From: an uncultured Fodinibius sp.
GTDB lineage: Bacteria > Bacteroidota > Rhodothermia > Balneolales > Balneolaceae
DNA length: 64,000 nucleotides
Assembly (NCBI GenBank): GCA_913057775.1
Contig: CAJXOG010000011.1
Span: forward strand, 37,084-101,083
Reading direction: 5' to 3'
Shown here: one piece after another, positions 39,182 to 48,966 of the stretch
Position numbering within the stretch: the first letter of the stretch is position 1
How the letters are laid out: every line of letters begins with the position of its first letter
The notes under the pieces: generated by a model
The model's input: only the letters and a program-made list of their open reading frames with translations
Database searches by the model: none
Told to the model about the DNA's origin: nothing
Translations under genes and position numbers: made by a program

Positions 39182-41060
39182 GCAACTTAAAGACGTAGTA
39201 GAATATTCTACTGAAAGAATTGCAATTGAAGAAGTTGATCTCAGTTCCTATGTCTCTACAAGTAATCTATTACAAGACAAGCAGGGAAAAATTAATGCTG
39301 ATAAACTTCCTCCACAAAAAACAGTTCGTCGATTTAGTAAAGGTGATATACTAGTTTCAAATATTCGACCATACTTAAAAAAAATATGGTTTGCAGAGCA
39401 TTCAGGTGGTTGCTCCTCTGATATATTGGTTCTAAGAGTAAAGGGTAAGGATAATCCAAAATTTATCTACTATTCAATACTTCGAGATGCGTTTTTTGAC
39501 TATGTGATGAATGGTTCAAAAGGAACAAAAATGCCTCGGGGTGATAAAGATCATATACTTAAATTTCCAATACCTGATTATAAAAAAGGCACTCAAAATG
39601 AAATAGCTCATGTTTTATCAAATATTGATAAAAAAATAAAAATTAATAACAAGATTAATTCAGAACTTAAAAGTTTATTAGAGTTAATTTATAAATATTG
39701 GTTTGTGCAGTTTGAGTTTCCTGATTCAAATGGTAAGCCTTATAAGTCGTCGGGAGGGAAGATGATTTACAATGAAGAATTACAGAAAAAGATACCAGCT
39801 AATTGGGATGTATCAACACTAGCTGATTGGATAAAAGATGAGAAAAACGGGGATTGGGGTAAAAAGAGTCAAAGAGGAAATTATACAAAAGAAGTAACTT
39901 GTATTAGAGGAACAGATTTAAATGGATTGAATGGGGACGAAAAAATTGACGCACCCAAGCGATTCATTCATAAAAAAAATACCCATAAAATTCTTGATTC
40001 AGGTGATATTATAATTGAAATGTCTGGGGGGAGTTCTAAACAATCGACAGGTAGATTGTCATTTGTTACATCAGAAACACAAAAGAGATTTGAAGATCCT
40101 CTAGTTTGTTCGAACTTTTGCAAAGCCATAACGCTAAAAGATGAAAAATTGCTTTACAATTTTGTTTATCTATGGAATAGACTTTATGAAGCTGATTTTT
40201 TCTTTGGGTGGGAGGGAAAAACTAGCGGTATAAAAAATTTACTTTTTGACAGTCTTATCTCAAGATATAAAACTGTAAAACCACCAAAAAAATTGGTGAA
40301 CAAATTCTATAAACACGCTGATCAGACCCATAAAAAAATTCAAAGTAATCTAATAGAAAATAAAGCTCTTGAGCAGTTGAGAGATTGGCTCTTACCGATG
40401 TTGATCAATGGGCAAGTTAAAATTGAAGAATGTGATACATTAGATGAATCTGTTGATTCTGATATAGATTATAGTGAGAATAAACCTACCAACGTAGATT
40501 ATTTTAAACGAATAGTACTGGCTGCTGAGATAGTTTGGCAATTACACAAACAACCAACACTAGGTCACTTAAAGTTGCAAAAGCTTATTTATTTAGCTCA
40601 ACAGTCAAATAATATGAATCTGCCCACAAACTTCTTACAGCAAGCGGCTGGTCCTTATGATCCAAGAATGGCTCGTTCAATTGACAAGCAGTTAAAAAAG
40701 AAAAACTGGTTTGAATATAACGAGAATGAATTCTTCAACTATAAGCCTCTTGAAAATGCTGGAGAGCATCGGGAAGATTTTGATAAGTACTTCTCTGAAG
40801 AGAAAGAAGATATTCAATATTTGATTGATACCTTCAAAAAGGCTAAGTCAAGTTCGGTTGAAGTAGCCGCTACATTATTTGCTTGTTGGAAAGAACTTCT
40901 TGAGAGTGATAAACCTTTTTCTGAAGAGTTATTAATAGAGAAGTTCTACAACTGGTCAGAAGAAAAAGCCAAATATGAAGAAGAAAGATTGAGAAAAGCT
41001 ATCAGTTGGATGAGAGAAAAAGGTATTGTTCCAGCTCAAGAATTAGAAATGAGTTCTTGA
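39174..41060 (+). CDS. hsdS: type I specificity subunit S with extra SocA/Panacea-like C-terminal domain
   Basis: 628 residues, about 190 more than a usual HsdS. Two target-recognition units are seen (about 1-195 and 205-420), each ending in a conserved helical spacer (NIDKKIKINNKINSELKSLLE; ALEQLRDWLLPMLING). From about residue 440 a separate helical domain begins: VLAAEIVWQLHKQPTLGHLKLQKLIYLAQ then FLQQAAGPYDPRMARSI. LKLQKLIYLAQ and AAGPYDP resemble the SocA/Panacea (DUF4065) antitoxin fold. The fusion could couple restriction specificity to a regulator or toxin. The family match is by eye and needs a profile search. Confidence 0.85.
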   Translation: MSKQLKDVVEYSTERIAIEEVDLSSYVSTSNLLQDKQGKINADKLPPQKTVRRFSKGDILVSNIRPYLKKIWFAEHSGGCSSDILVLRVKGKDNPKFIYYSILRDAFFDYVMNGSKGTKMPRGDKDHILKFPIPDYKKGTQNEIAHVLSNIDKKIKINNKINSELKSLLELIYKYWFVQFEFPDSNGKPYKSSGGKMIYNEELQKKIPANWDVSTLADWIKDEKNGDWGKKSQRGNYTKEVTCIRGTDLNGLNGDEKIDAPKRFIHKKNTHKILDSGDIIIEMSGGSSKQSTGRLSFVTSETQKRFEDPLVCSNFCKAITLKDEKLLYNFVYLWNRLYEADFFFGWEGKTSGIKNLLFDSLISRYKTVKPPKKLVNKFYKHADQTHKKIQSNLIENKALEQLRDWLLPMLINGQVKIEECDTLDESVDSDIDYSENKPTNVDYFKRIVLAAEIVWQLHKQPTLGHLKLQKLIYLAQQSNNMNLPTNFLQQAAGPYDPRMARSIDKQLKKKNWFEYNENEFFNYKPLENAGEHREDFDKYFSEEKEDIQYLIDTFKKAKSSSVEVAATLFACWKELLESDKPFSEELLIEKFYNWSEEKAKYEEERLRKAISWMREKGIVPAQELEMSS

Positions 41061-41061
41061 T

Positions 41062-41604
41062 ATGATCAACAAGATTAGTTTAAAAACAATTGTAATAATT
41101 GTATTAGTTATTGCAATTATCGCTCTATTCATTTTTAGTCTTGGTCAGTACAATCCCACAGAGATTAGCAAACCCAAAGAATTTAAGGAAGATCGTGAGG
41201 AAGCTAAACGAAAACATGGTTGGTACAAGGTGGTTGTAAAAAACCAGAAAAAATTAAAAGCGCAGCTCGATAAAAGGTTTAAAGTAATCTATTTCGGCGT
41301 CCGTCTCGGTTTGATATTACTATGGGCTGGAATAATGCTAGGTTTATATTCTTTGGGATTGTTGGTAGGAATTATAGGGATAATAACCTATACAACTGGC
41401 TTAGCTGCATTTGTAGGAGCAACTTATTTTTTAACCTCTGGTACTTATTATGATCTGGAAGATTTTACTGAAGAGATTAAAGTTAAGACCGAGAATTGGG
41501 TTTATGGGAAGTATTTGGATTTAGAGAAGAAAATTGAGAGAAAGCAAAAGGAAATAAGTCAATTAGAAGAATCACCCATGATTCAACCAAAGGATAAGCT
41601 TTAG
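41062..41604 (+). CDS. membrane protein between hsdS and the HEPN/CBS gene
   Basis: 180 residues, starting one base after the hsdS stop. An N-terminal membrane helix (about residues 8-28) is followed by a charged cytoplasmic stretch, a pair of helices (about 75-96 and 98-126) and a C-terminal coiled coil (YLDLEKKIERKQKEISQLEE). No family recognised. Tight spacing to hsdS and 20 bp to the next gene indicates co-transcription with the restriction genes. Confidence 0.7.
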   Translation: MINKISLKTIVIIVLVIAIIALFIFSLGQYNPTEISKPKEFKEDREEAKRKHGWYKVVVKNQKKLKAQLDKRFKVIYFGVRLGLILLWAGIMLGLYSLGLLVGIIGIITYTTGLAAFVGATYFLTSGTYYDLEDFTEEIKVKTENWVYGKYLDLEKKIERKQKEISQLEESPMIQPKDKL

Positions 41605-41624
41605 CCGATGAAAACTCTTAATTC

Positions 41625-43109
41625 ATGAGCAAAGAAGAGTATTACTTTAAAGTTGGTGCATGTATTATTGGTTCATTGTTATGGGGTGGAAAAGGAGGAA
41701 AGCGCGATTCATGGCGGCAAAAAGCTTTCGGTAATAGTCCGAAAAGTAAGGTGATTCCGGTTTCACTTCCGATGAGATATGGACGTTATTCTAATGGCCG
41801 TAAATGTCCGACTATGGTATTTAGCCACGAATACTATAGAAAAGGTAAACTCGGTAAAGGTGCCATAATACCTTTTTCGCAAAAAAAGATGGATGTCGAA
41901 GAGGTTATTTCGGAGGCGAAAAAGATGTCCAGAGCAGAGGGGAAGCACGATAATAGTTTTATAAAAGGTAGTGCTAACTGGTGTGTAATATTATGCTGGA
42001 TCAATCCAAGTATGGATGCTGCTAAGAGGGAAAGCTTTTTAAATAAATGGACAGATCAATACGAACCAAAAATTTCTGAAGACCTTCTGTCTCATTTTAA
42101 AATGGATTGTGAATCTGCTTCAGTATTTAACAAAAATGGAGAGCTTATTTTTGACTGGCCTGAAGAGCTGGGAGAATTTGACCTAATCATTGCATCACAA
42201 CCTCAGCCTACTCACAAGAATAAAAGACGGTCTGGATTTTTTTCTACGACAGAGTTGAGTAAGGCTTTTACAGAGAGTCCAGAATATTTTAATAAAAATA
42301 TTCAACATAATATCACAACTTGGAATGATGGGAATATTATGCACGAGCAATTAGATGATGAAGTAATAACTTATTTCCGAGATCAATTCAGAGAGGCTCG
42401 ATACGAAGCTCTGTTAAATTCGGAGAACTTCACCCCTTTATTACATACCTTAGAAGCATTTGGCTCTTATCTGGCTAGTATATATGGTAATAATGAACAG
42501 GGGTTATTTAGGCTTAAAAAGTATTTAAAGAGTTTTGTTTCAGACTCACCATATGTTAATGAATTACCGAGAGAATATTCTGTTTATCATTGTGATTTCG
42601 ATTTCTTGTATAAATATGTTAGAGATACGAGAAATGAAGCTGCCCATATGGGCGTATATGCTCGTCAAAAAACACGCTTTATCTTGGAATTATGTCTGAT
42701 TTTTGAATCCAAACTCAACGATTTAGATATGAAAGCATCAAATTATGCTGTAACTGGAGTTACAAAGGCGGAGTTGTGGCAACCATTGGGACATATTCGA
42801 AAAGAAATGCTCTTAAACTCCTTTTCCTATATTCCAGTATATCACAATGAAGAGTGGAAGCTGATTTCGGATTATAACTTGGCTGATTATCTAGCTTCCG
42901 AAAATAAGAAAAGCGATAAGGAGAGTGAGTCGGTTGGGGATGCACTTGAAAAAAAAGATAAGGGGTTGGAAACAGAATCTGCTGAAAAAGTTTTTCCAGA
43001 TGAGGACATTTCTGATTTAAGCCTTAAGAGTACAAAACCAGTTCTTGTTATTGATAAACATAAAGAGGATCGCCTTTATGGTTTATTTACCGGATTTGAT
43101 TTACTATAA
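41625..43109 (+). CDS. predicted HEPN + CBS-like protein, N-terminal GSLLW domain
   Basis: 494 residues. The N-terminus YYFKVGACIIGSLLWGGKGG with RDSWRQ and VSLPMRYGRYSNGRKCPTMVFSHEY looks like a compact domain possibly related to the gamma-glutamylcyclotransferase fold (GSLLW). Around residue 332 is RNEAAH in VRDTRNEAAHMGV, a HEPN RNase-type R[ND]xxxH motif. The C-terminus holds two half-motifs typical of CBS domains, SFSYIPVYHNEEWKLISDYNLADYL and PVLVIDKHKEDRLYGLFTGFDLL, separated by a low-complexity linker. CBS pairs bind adenine nucleotides, so ligand-gated RNA cleavage is a reasonable hypothesis. It is embedded in the restriction operon. Confidence 0.65.
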   Translation: MSKEEYYFKVGACIIGSLLWGGKGGKRDSWRQKAFGNSPKSKVIPVSLPMRYGRYSNGRKCPTMVFSHEYYRKGKLGKGAIIPFSQKKMDVEEVISEAKKMSRAEGKHDNSFIKGSANWCVILCWINPSMDAAKRESFLNKWTDQYEPKISEDLLSHFKMDCESASVFNKNGELIFDWPEELGEFDLIIASQPQPTHKNKRRSGFFSTTELSKAFTESPEYFNKNIQHNITTWNDGNIMHEQLDDEVITYFRDQFREARYEALLNSENFTPLLHTLEAFGSYLASIYGNNEQGLFRLKKYLKSFVSDSPYVNELPREYSVYHCDFDFLYKYVRDTRNEAAHMGVYARQKTRFILELCLIFESKLNDLDMKASNYAVTGVTKAELWQPLGHIRKEMLLNSFSYIPVYHNEEWKLISDYNLADYLASENKKSDKESESVGDALEKKDKGLETESAEKVFPDEDISDLSLKSTKPVLVIDKHKEDRLYGLFTGFDLL

Positions 43110-43141
43110 ATTTGAAATTGTAAGCTATTTAAAACTTCTAT

Positions 43142-46100
43142 ATGATTCCTGACAATATCCAAAAAGAACATATTGAAAAAGCGTTGGCCGAAATTGATCA
43201 AGAGGGGATTCGACCAGGGCGTCATTCATCGACCTATGATTTGGTACATGACGGTAAGCACTACCCTCCAAAGCTAGTCCTCTCGATTGCTAATAGATAT
43301 GCTAATGGGGAAGAATTAGATCCAAGTTCATTTAGTGGAGGGGAAAACACACCTGCTTTTAATAAGCTTGATGATTTGGGATATGACATAGTTACTAAGG
43401 GCAATGTTGAAAAGAAGGGAAATAAATCAGATATGGACAATAATTCGGTGCAAGTTGAGCTCATTGATCGATATAAGACTCTTATTCGAGAAGACCATAA
43501 TGAAAAGGAGTTGTATAAATGGCGTTTAATCAACGACTTCCAAGAGAAGTGGGATATAGAGGCGGACAATTTTGCCGAAATGGCTCAAAGTATAGAATTT
43601 GGCAATCTATTGGACTATAGGAGTAAGACACTTATTCACTTCGTGGAGGATTATCCGGAAGAAGCTCGCTCGTTATTTAAGATGCTATATGATGAAACAA
43701 TTCCTTTGAAAAAAAGAGTTGATGATTTTGGTCAAGAAGCGGAAGAATTAGTTAGAGAACATTATCCTGATAAGGGCTCGTTTCAAGATGAGCGTACCAT
43801 AGCTACTTATCTTACTTTTAGATATCCGGATAAATATACCTTCTACAAATATTCTTTTTATTCGGATTATACTGACCTATTGGAAATAGATAGGCCTTCA
43901 GCCGGTAAAAGGTATATTCATTATTTAGAACTTGTAGAAGAATTTATTGATGAATTTATTTCTAAGGATCAAGAGCTTGTTGAGCTATCACGAAATACTT
44001 TAACAGAGGATTGCTACATAGATGATAATCTAAATATCCTAGCTCAGGACATTCTATTCAGAATACTAGAAGGTGAAAAAGAGTCGGAAAGTGATTTTAA
44101 AGAGGTTCTGGGCCAAATAGAATATGAACAGGCTTCAAATTATCTAAGTGCCGTTCAAAGAATTGCCAAAGAGTTAGATATCGAGCCTTCCGATGATCGT
44201 GTGGTATTTAGTGTTCGAACAGATGATCCAAGGTTAAATCTAACTATTGGTCAACGATATTGTTTGAGTATTTATGCCAATAATGATAAGCCCTGGAGGT
44301 TTATTCATCCCGATGATGAGATTTATAAGGATACCAAGCATCAATTTAATGGTTCTCCTGAAGCATACTTTTACTGGACTGATATCTTTGAGGATGTCCA
44401 GAAAGAGTTTGATAAAGTTATTGAGGCTAGCCAGAAAGAGTTAAACCGTTCTCAAACTTCCAGTTTTAAGAAGTACAATAATGACTTCTTTGAGAAAGCA
44501 GTTTTTGATAACGAATATAGAATAGAAGTATTTAATGAAGTTTTTGATATGGAATCAGGAGAATTTTCTAAAGCTCAAAGCTATCTTAAAAAGTTTTCAG
44601 AAGTAGCTGACAGCCATTTTACCGAAAGAGCCTTTGTGGAACCAAGGTACGATTTTTTTAGGAAGTTCTTTAAAAAAGAGAACTTGGAGCAAGCCACATG
44701 GAGCGATTTTCAAGAAATGGGTGAAAAAGTCCATGGCCTTGCTACTAACGCTTTGGCTTTGAAACGAGCTTTTGGCGATCCCAATCACGAAATAGAGCGC
44801 TATCGCAAATCATTTTTGTATTTGGCCCACGGTGGTGATCCTTTATCGGATCGAATAAATGCAATGCTGAATAAGAATAGTGAGTACCATCTAAAATATT
44901 TGGCTGAATCGTTTTATGGTGAATTAGTTGGGTATTTATTTCCCGAAAAATATGTGTTTTACAATCGCCGGGATAAGGCGGCTACTGCTTTCTTAGAATT
45001 AAATATCTCCCGTAAGCATGGAGAATCCTTTGGAAATTTCTTTATTCGATATAATGAAGCTTTAACCCCACTTTTAGATCTCTATAAAGAAGTTGTCGGC
45101 CAACGAACACAAACAACCATTCCTTTAGAGTTAGACCAATTCTTTAGCTGGTTGTATGAAAACCATGCTTCTGAAGAAGATGAATCAAATATGAGTGAAG
45201 AGGTGCCTAACAAAGATCGCAATTACTGGTGGCTGAATGCGAACCCAAATATTTGGCGTTTTTCTGAAAAAGAAGTAGGACAGGAACAATCGTACACATC
45301 TCGTAACGACAATGGCAATAAGAGACGTATATACCAACATTTTCAAGAAGTCGAACCTGGTGACTTAATTATCGGATATGAGTCTACTCCGGTTAAACGT
45401 GTTAAAGCTGTGTTGGAAGTAACGGAGGCTTTACACACTGATGATGATGATAAAGAAAAATTTAGTTTTAAATTGAAAGAGTTTACACCGAATCAACCGG
45501 GTTGGGAAGCCTTACAATCGATTCCTGAATTGGAAACTTGTTCGGTCCTTAATAACAATCAAGGCAGTCTGTTTAAACTTACAGAAGATGAATTTTTGAC
45601 GATTCGAGATCTGGCATTTGATGGTATCCAACAGTTTAAGCCGTACACCATGGAGGATGCTCTTAATGAAGTATTCATGGAAGAGGATAAGCTTCAAAAT
45701 ATCCTCGACTTGTTGGAGTACAAGAAGAATATCATTCTACAGGGTCCTCCCGGTACAGGTAAAACGTTCTTAGCCAAACGACTAGCTTGGCTGATGTCCG
45801 GTGTTAAAGATCGAAATCGTATTGAGGTCGTACAATTTCACCAGTCTTATTCTTACGAAGATTTTATTAGAGGCTATCGTCCTACTGAGGAGCACTTTGA
45901 GTTGAAAGACGGCATCTTTATGCAGATGTGTAAGCGGGCCAAGTCAGATCCAGAAGATAGACCATATTTCTTGGTTATTGATGAAATAAACCGAGGAAAT
46001 TTGAGCAAGATTTTTGGTGAGTTAATGATGCTTATCGAGAACGATAAAAGAGGGGAGAAGTTCACGGTTAAACTTCCCTACCGTAAAGATGAAGACGAGC

Positions 46101-46513
46101 CAGATTTTTATATTCCGAAAAATCTTCATCTGATTGGCACGATGAATACTGCCGATCGATCCTTGGCTATGGTTGACTATGCACTTCGCCGCCGGTTCGT
46201 CTTTATTGATATGATGCCCAATTTTGGTGATAAATTTCAGGAGCATCTAAAAGAAAATGGAGTAGAAGAGCACCTGATTAATACTATTGTGGAGCGCTTG
46301 AATGAGTTGAACAAGCGAATAGCCGACAGGCAAGAACTTGGTCCCGGACCGGGCTATCAGATTGGTCACAGTTATTTTTGCAGTACAAAGAATGGTGATG
46401 AGGATTGGTACAAAAATATCATCCGATATGAAATCATACCACTCCTCAATGAATATTGGTTTGATAAACCAACGAAAGTAGAAGAAGTTGAAGAACAACT
46501 CCTTACAATATGA
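43142..46513 (+). CDS. mcrB: McrB-type GTPase with ScoMcrA-like head and EVE domain
   Basis: 1123 residues, far longer than classical McrB. The N-terminus (HSSTYDLVHDGKHYPPKLVLSIANRY, LDDLGYDIV) resembles the ScoMcrA head domain that reads modified DNA. After a long helical middle there is an EVE domain from residue 694 (NYWWLNANPNIWRF, GDLIIGYESTPVKRVKAV), another modified-base reader. The AAA+ GTPase follows: Walker A GPPGTGKT at 868-875, FHQSYSYEDFIRGYRP, Walker B FLVIDEINRGNLSKIFGEL and the GTP-specificity motif MNTADRS. With McrC it restricts DNA bearing modified cytosine. The stop overlaps the mcrC start (4 bp). Confidence 0.92.
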   Translation: MIPDNIQKEHIEKALAEIDQEGIRPGRHSSTYDLVHDGKHYPPKLVLSIANRYANGEELDPSSFSGGENTPAFNKLDDLGYDIVTKGNVEKKGNKSDMDNNSVQVELIDRYKTLIREDHNEKELYKWRLINDFQEKWDIEADNFAEMAQSIEFGNLLDYRSKTLIHFVEDYPEEARSLFKMLYDETIPLKKRVDDFGQEAEELVREHYPDKGSFQDERTIATYLTFRYPDKYTFYKYSFYSDYTDLLEIDRPSAGKRYIHYLELVEEFIDEFISKDQELVELSRNTLTEDCYIDDNLNILAQDILFRILEGEKESESDFKEVLGQIEYEQASNYLSAVQRIAKELDIEPSDDRVVFSVRTDDPRLNLTIGQRYCLSIYANNDKPWRFIHPDDEIYKDTKHQFNGSPEAYFYWTDIFEDVQKEFDKVIEASQKELNRSQTSSFKKYNNDFFEKAVFDNEYRIEVFNEVFDMESGEFSKAQSYLKKFSEVADSHFTERAFVEPRYDFFRKFFKKENLEQATWSDFQEMGEKVHGLATNALALKRAFGDPNHEIERYRKSFLYLAHGGDPLSDRINAMLNKNSEYHLKYLAESFYGELVGYLFPEKYVFYNRRDKAATAFLELNISRKHGESFGNFFIRYNEALTPLLDLYKEVVGQRTQTTIPLELDQFFSWLYENHASEEDESNMSEEVPNKDRNYWWLNANPNIWRFSEKEVGQEQSYTSRNDNGNKRRIYQHFQEVEPGDLIIGYESTPVKRVKAVLEVTEALHTDDDDKEKFSFKLKEFTPNQPGWEALQSIPELETCSVLNNNQGSLFKLTEDEFLTIRDLAFDGIQQFKPYTMEDALNEVFMEEDKLQNILDLLEYKKNIILQGPPGTGKTFLAKRLAWLMSGVKDRNRIEVVQFHQSYSYEDFIRGYRPTEEHFELKDGIFMQMCKRAKSDPEDRPYFLVIDEINRGNLSKIFGELMMLIENDKRGEKFTVKLPYRKDEDEPDFYIPKNLHLIGTMNTADRSLAMVDYALRRRFVFIDMMPNFGDKFQEHLKENGVEEHLINTIVERLNELNKRIADRQELGPGPGYQIGHSYFCSTKNGDEDWYKNIIRYEIIPLLNEYWFDKPTKVEEVEEQLLTI

Positions 46514-47565
46514 AGCAGGTCCCGGTCAAAAATATCTATTATCTGTTGAGCTACGCCTGGGATAAACTCGATGAAGCGGAGCTTACCAATGCAGGGATTG
46601 ACGATTTTGAAGAAGTTGCCAATCTATTAGGTAAAGTACTGGCCAATGGGTGCAGTTATCTGTTTAAGCGGGGACTATATCGAAACTATAGACAAAAAGA
46701 AGAGGAGATACCTGGCATTAGAGGAAAACTGCTGATCGATGAATCCATAAACAGCCTGTCTTTTCAAAATAAGAAGGCTTGGTGTCAATATGATGAACTC
46801 AGTTATAACGTATTGCCCAACCGTATTCTGAAATCGACAGTACGAAGGCTTCTTCAGATGGATGAGTTGGATAAGGGGTTACATCAAGAATTGGTGGAAA
46901 TCTACTATCGCTTTACAGATGTAGAAGAGGTAAGGTTGCAAGGAAACCATTTCACCCAGGTTCAGATTCATCGGAATAATGCATTTTATGGATTCCTTAT
47001 TCAGATTTGCCAGCTTATTTTTGAATCATCGGCACTGGATGAGTCTGGCCAGAATTATCAGTTCCGAGATTTTACGAGGGATCATCAGAAGCTGGCCCGT
47101 CTTTTTGAGGCTTTTGTGTTTAACTTTTATAAGCGTGAGCAAAATCGATATACAGTAAAAAGTCCTAGCTTTCCTTGGCCCTTTATATCAGATAATGAGG
47201 AGCACAATGACCTCATGCCCTCCATGTATACGGATATCGTATTGGAAGAAGACGATCGCATTATTGTTATTGATACCAAGTTTTATTCAAAAACAATGGC
47301 GAGGAGAGAAGATATAGGATCAATATCTTTCAAGTCTCCCAATATGTATCAAATCTTTGCCTACATGCAGCATATTCCCAATCCAGAAAATAAAGAGGTG
47401 GAAGGTATGCTTCTTTATCCAGATGTGGGTGACTCGATACATGCAAATTACAGGTGGGAAGATCAGATTTTGACGTTTAAAACCGTGGATTTGGATAAAG
47501 AGTGGAAAAATATTGAAAAAGAATTAGTTGATCTTATTGAAAGGTCAAAGCTTAAAGTGGTATAA
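46510..47565 (+). CDS. mcrC: McrC-type nuclease subunit
   Basis: 351 residues, beginning VPVKNIYYLLSYAWDKLDEAEL, the usual McrC start. The PD-(D/E)xK nuclease is in MYTDIVLEEDDRIIVIDTKFY (about residues 239-258). It overlaps mcrB by 4 bp. McrC binds the McrB ring, stimulates its GTPase and cuts between modified sites. It closes the defence operon beginning at hsdR. Confidence 0.94.
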   Translation: MKQVPVKNIYYLLSYAWDKLDEAELTNAGIDDFEEVANLLGKVLANGCSYLFKRGLYRNYRQKEEEIPGIRGKLLIDESINSLSFQNKKAWCQYDELSYNVLPNRILKSTVRRLLQMDELDKGLHQELVEIYYRFTDVEEVRLQGNHFTQVQIHRNNAFYGFLIQICQLIFESSALDESGQNYQFRDFTRDHQKLARLFEAFVFNFYKREQNRYTVKSPSFPWPFISDNEEHNDLMPSMYTDIVLEEDDRIIVIDTKFYSKTMARREDIGSISFKSPNMYQIFAYMQHIPNPENKEVEGMLLYPDVGDSIHANYRWEDQILTFKTVDLDKEWKNIEKELVDLIERSKLKVV

Positions 47566-47663
47566 ATATTATAAGTATTTTTACCATTCAATAATCTATG
47601 CCTTCAAAAGTAGTTTGGCGTTCCGAATTTTCTTTTAAGATAATTTTATAAACAAATAAAGAG

Positions 47664-48686
47664 ATGAATCTACCTGAAAAAATTGAGCACTATACCTCAC
47701 AAGTTGGTTCAATATCTGAGACAATTCTTAACCAAATAAAAGATGATGAATCAGATTGGGATATGCCATGGCACAATGGATTACCTGAAGCCTGGAACCC
47801 AGTAACTGGGAAATTCTATGGTGGTAACAATTTTCTTATTCTCTGGAATGAATACGTTAAAAATAATTATCCAGCGAATCACTGGGCCACATTTAAGCAG
47901 TGGCAAAGAAAACAAAGTGGAGTAAGTGTAAAGAAGGGAGAAGAAGGAACACTCGTAATGTTTGCAATACCAAAAACTGAATATAGGAAAAAGAATAATT
48001 TGGGAGCTGATGCTCAACTTGATTTTGAGTTTACTACTAAAGAGGAAAGAGAGGAAGCAGAAAAGAATTATTATTTTAGATACTATTGGGTTTTTAATGC
48101 TGGACAAGTTGAAGGCTATGATATTGATCAAGCAGATCTTTTCACAAGATCTATAACAGATACAGATCGAATCAAAGAATTTGTAGATAAGACAGGTGCA
48201 GAAATAAAAAGAGGTGGTAACCGAGCTTTTTACTCAATAGTTGAAGATTTTATTCAAATACCTGAGATAAAAAAGTTCAAATCAGTAAACGGGAAGTGTA
48301 CTCAGGATTTAAATTATTATAGTACTTTGTTGCACGAAATTATCCACTGGACAGCTCATGATTCAAGATGTGCCCGACAGTTCAAATGGAAATATGGTGA
48401 AAATGCATATATCTTCGAAGAATTGGTGGCAGAGATTGGTACTGGTATTTTAACTACTCAGTTTAATACTCATCCAATTCCTAGAAAAGACCATGCAATA
48501 CACTGTGAAAGTTGGTTACAAATTCTTAAAAACGATTTTTCCTATTTTACTGAAGCTCTTGAACAGGCTAGAGCAGCTATTTATTGGCTTTATAAAGAAA
48601 CAGATATTCTCCCTTATGATTTGAAGCCTCAGTATACCAGAACACTTTCAGAGAATAAGGTCAAAGGGTGGGAAAAATTAATATAG
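47664..48686 (+). CDS. ArdC-type antirestriction protein
   Basis: 340 residues with the ArdC layout: an N-terminal ssDNA-binding domain (LPEAWNPVTGKFYGGNNFLILW, HWATFKQWQRKQSGVSVKKGEEGT) and a zincin C-terminal domain with HEIIH (about residue 223) in LLHEIIHWTAHDSRCAR and a downstream E (EELVAEIGTGIL). ArdC proteins coat incoming single-stranded DNA and block restriction during mobilisation. It lies 98 bp after mcrC and next to the candidate replication region, as expected for a transfer-associated gene. It is the second ArdC-like protein in the element. Confidence 0.9.
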   Translation: MNLPEKIEHYTSQVGSISETILNQIKDDESDWDMPWHNGLPEAWNPVTGKFYGGNNFLILWNEYVKNNYPANHWATFKQWQRKQSGVSVKKGEEGTLVMFAIPKTEYRKKNNLGADAQLDFEFTTKEEREEAEKNYYFRYYWVFNAGQVEGYDIDQADLFTRSITDTDRIKEFVDKTGAEIKRGGNRAFYSIVEDFIQIPEIKKFKSVNGKCTQDLNYYSTLLHEIIHWTAHDSRCARQFKWKYGENAYIFEELVAEIGTGILTTQFNTHPIPRKDHAIHCESWLQILKNDFSYFTEALEQARAAIYWLYKETDILPYDLKPQYTRTLSENKVKGWEKLI

Positions 48687-48966
48687 TGAAAATGTATACT
48701 GAGTGACTTATTCAATTGAAAACTAATAAGTAATGGGAACTGTAAATAAATATGTTGAAATGTTGATCATTTAAATAGTAGGGTATGTTGTATTCAACAT
48801 GTAAACAAATTAACAAAAAAACATGTTATAAGATTGTCTCAAAAGAGAGGTTATTTTGGCTGAATCGTATAACAAAATCGTATAACACTTTTGTTAAAGT
48901 TGTCCCTAGAGGTTGTAAATGCTTATTTCGTGAACCTTTCTGATAGATATTATCGACCCCAAAATT

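Noticed and set aside
42760..42945. Minus-strand frame inside the HEPN/CBS gene as an antitoxin
   Set aside because: It is antisense to a conserved CBS-like segment and has no plausible start context.
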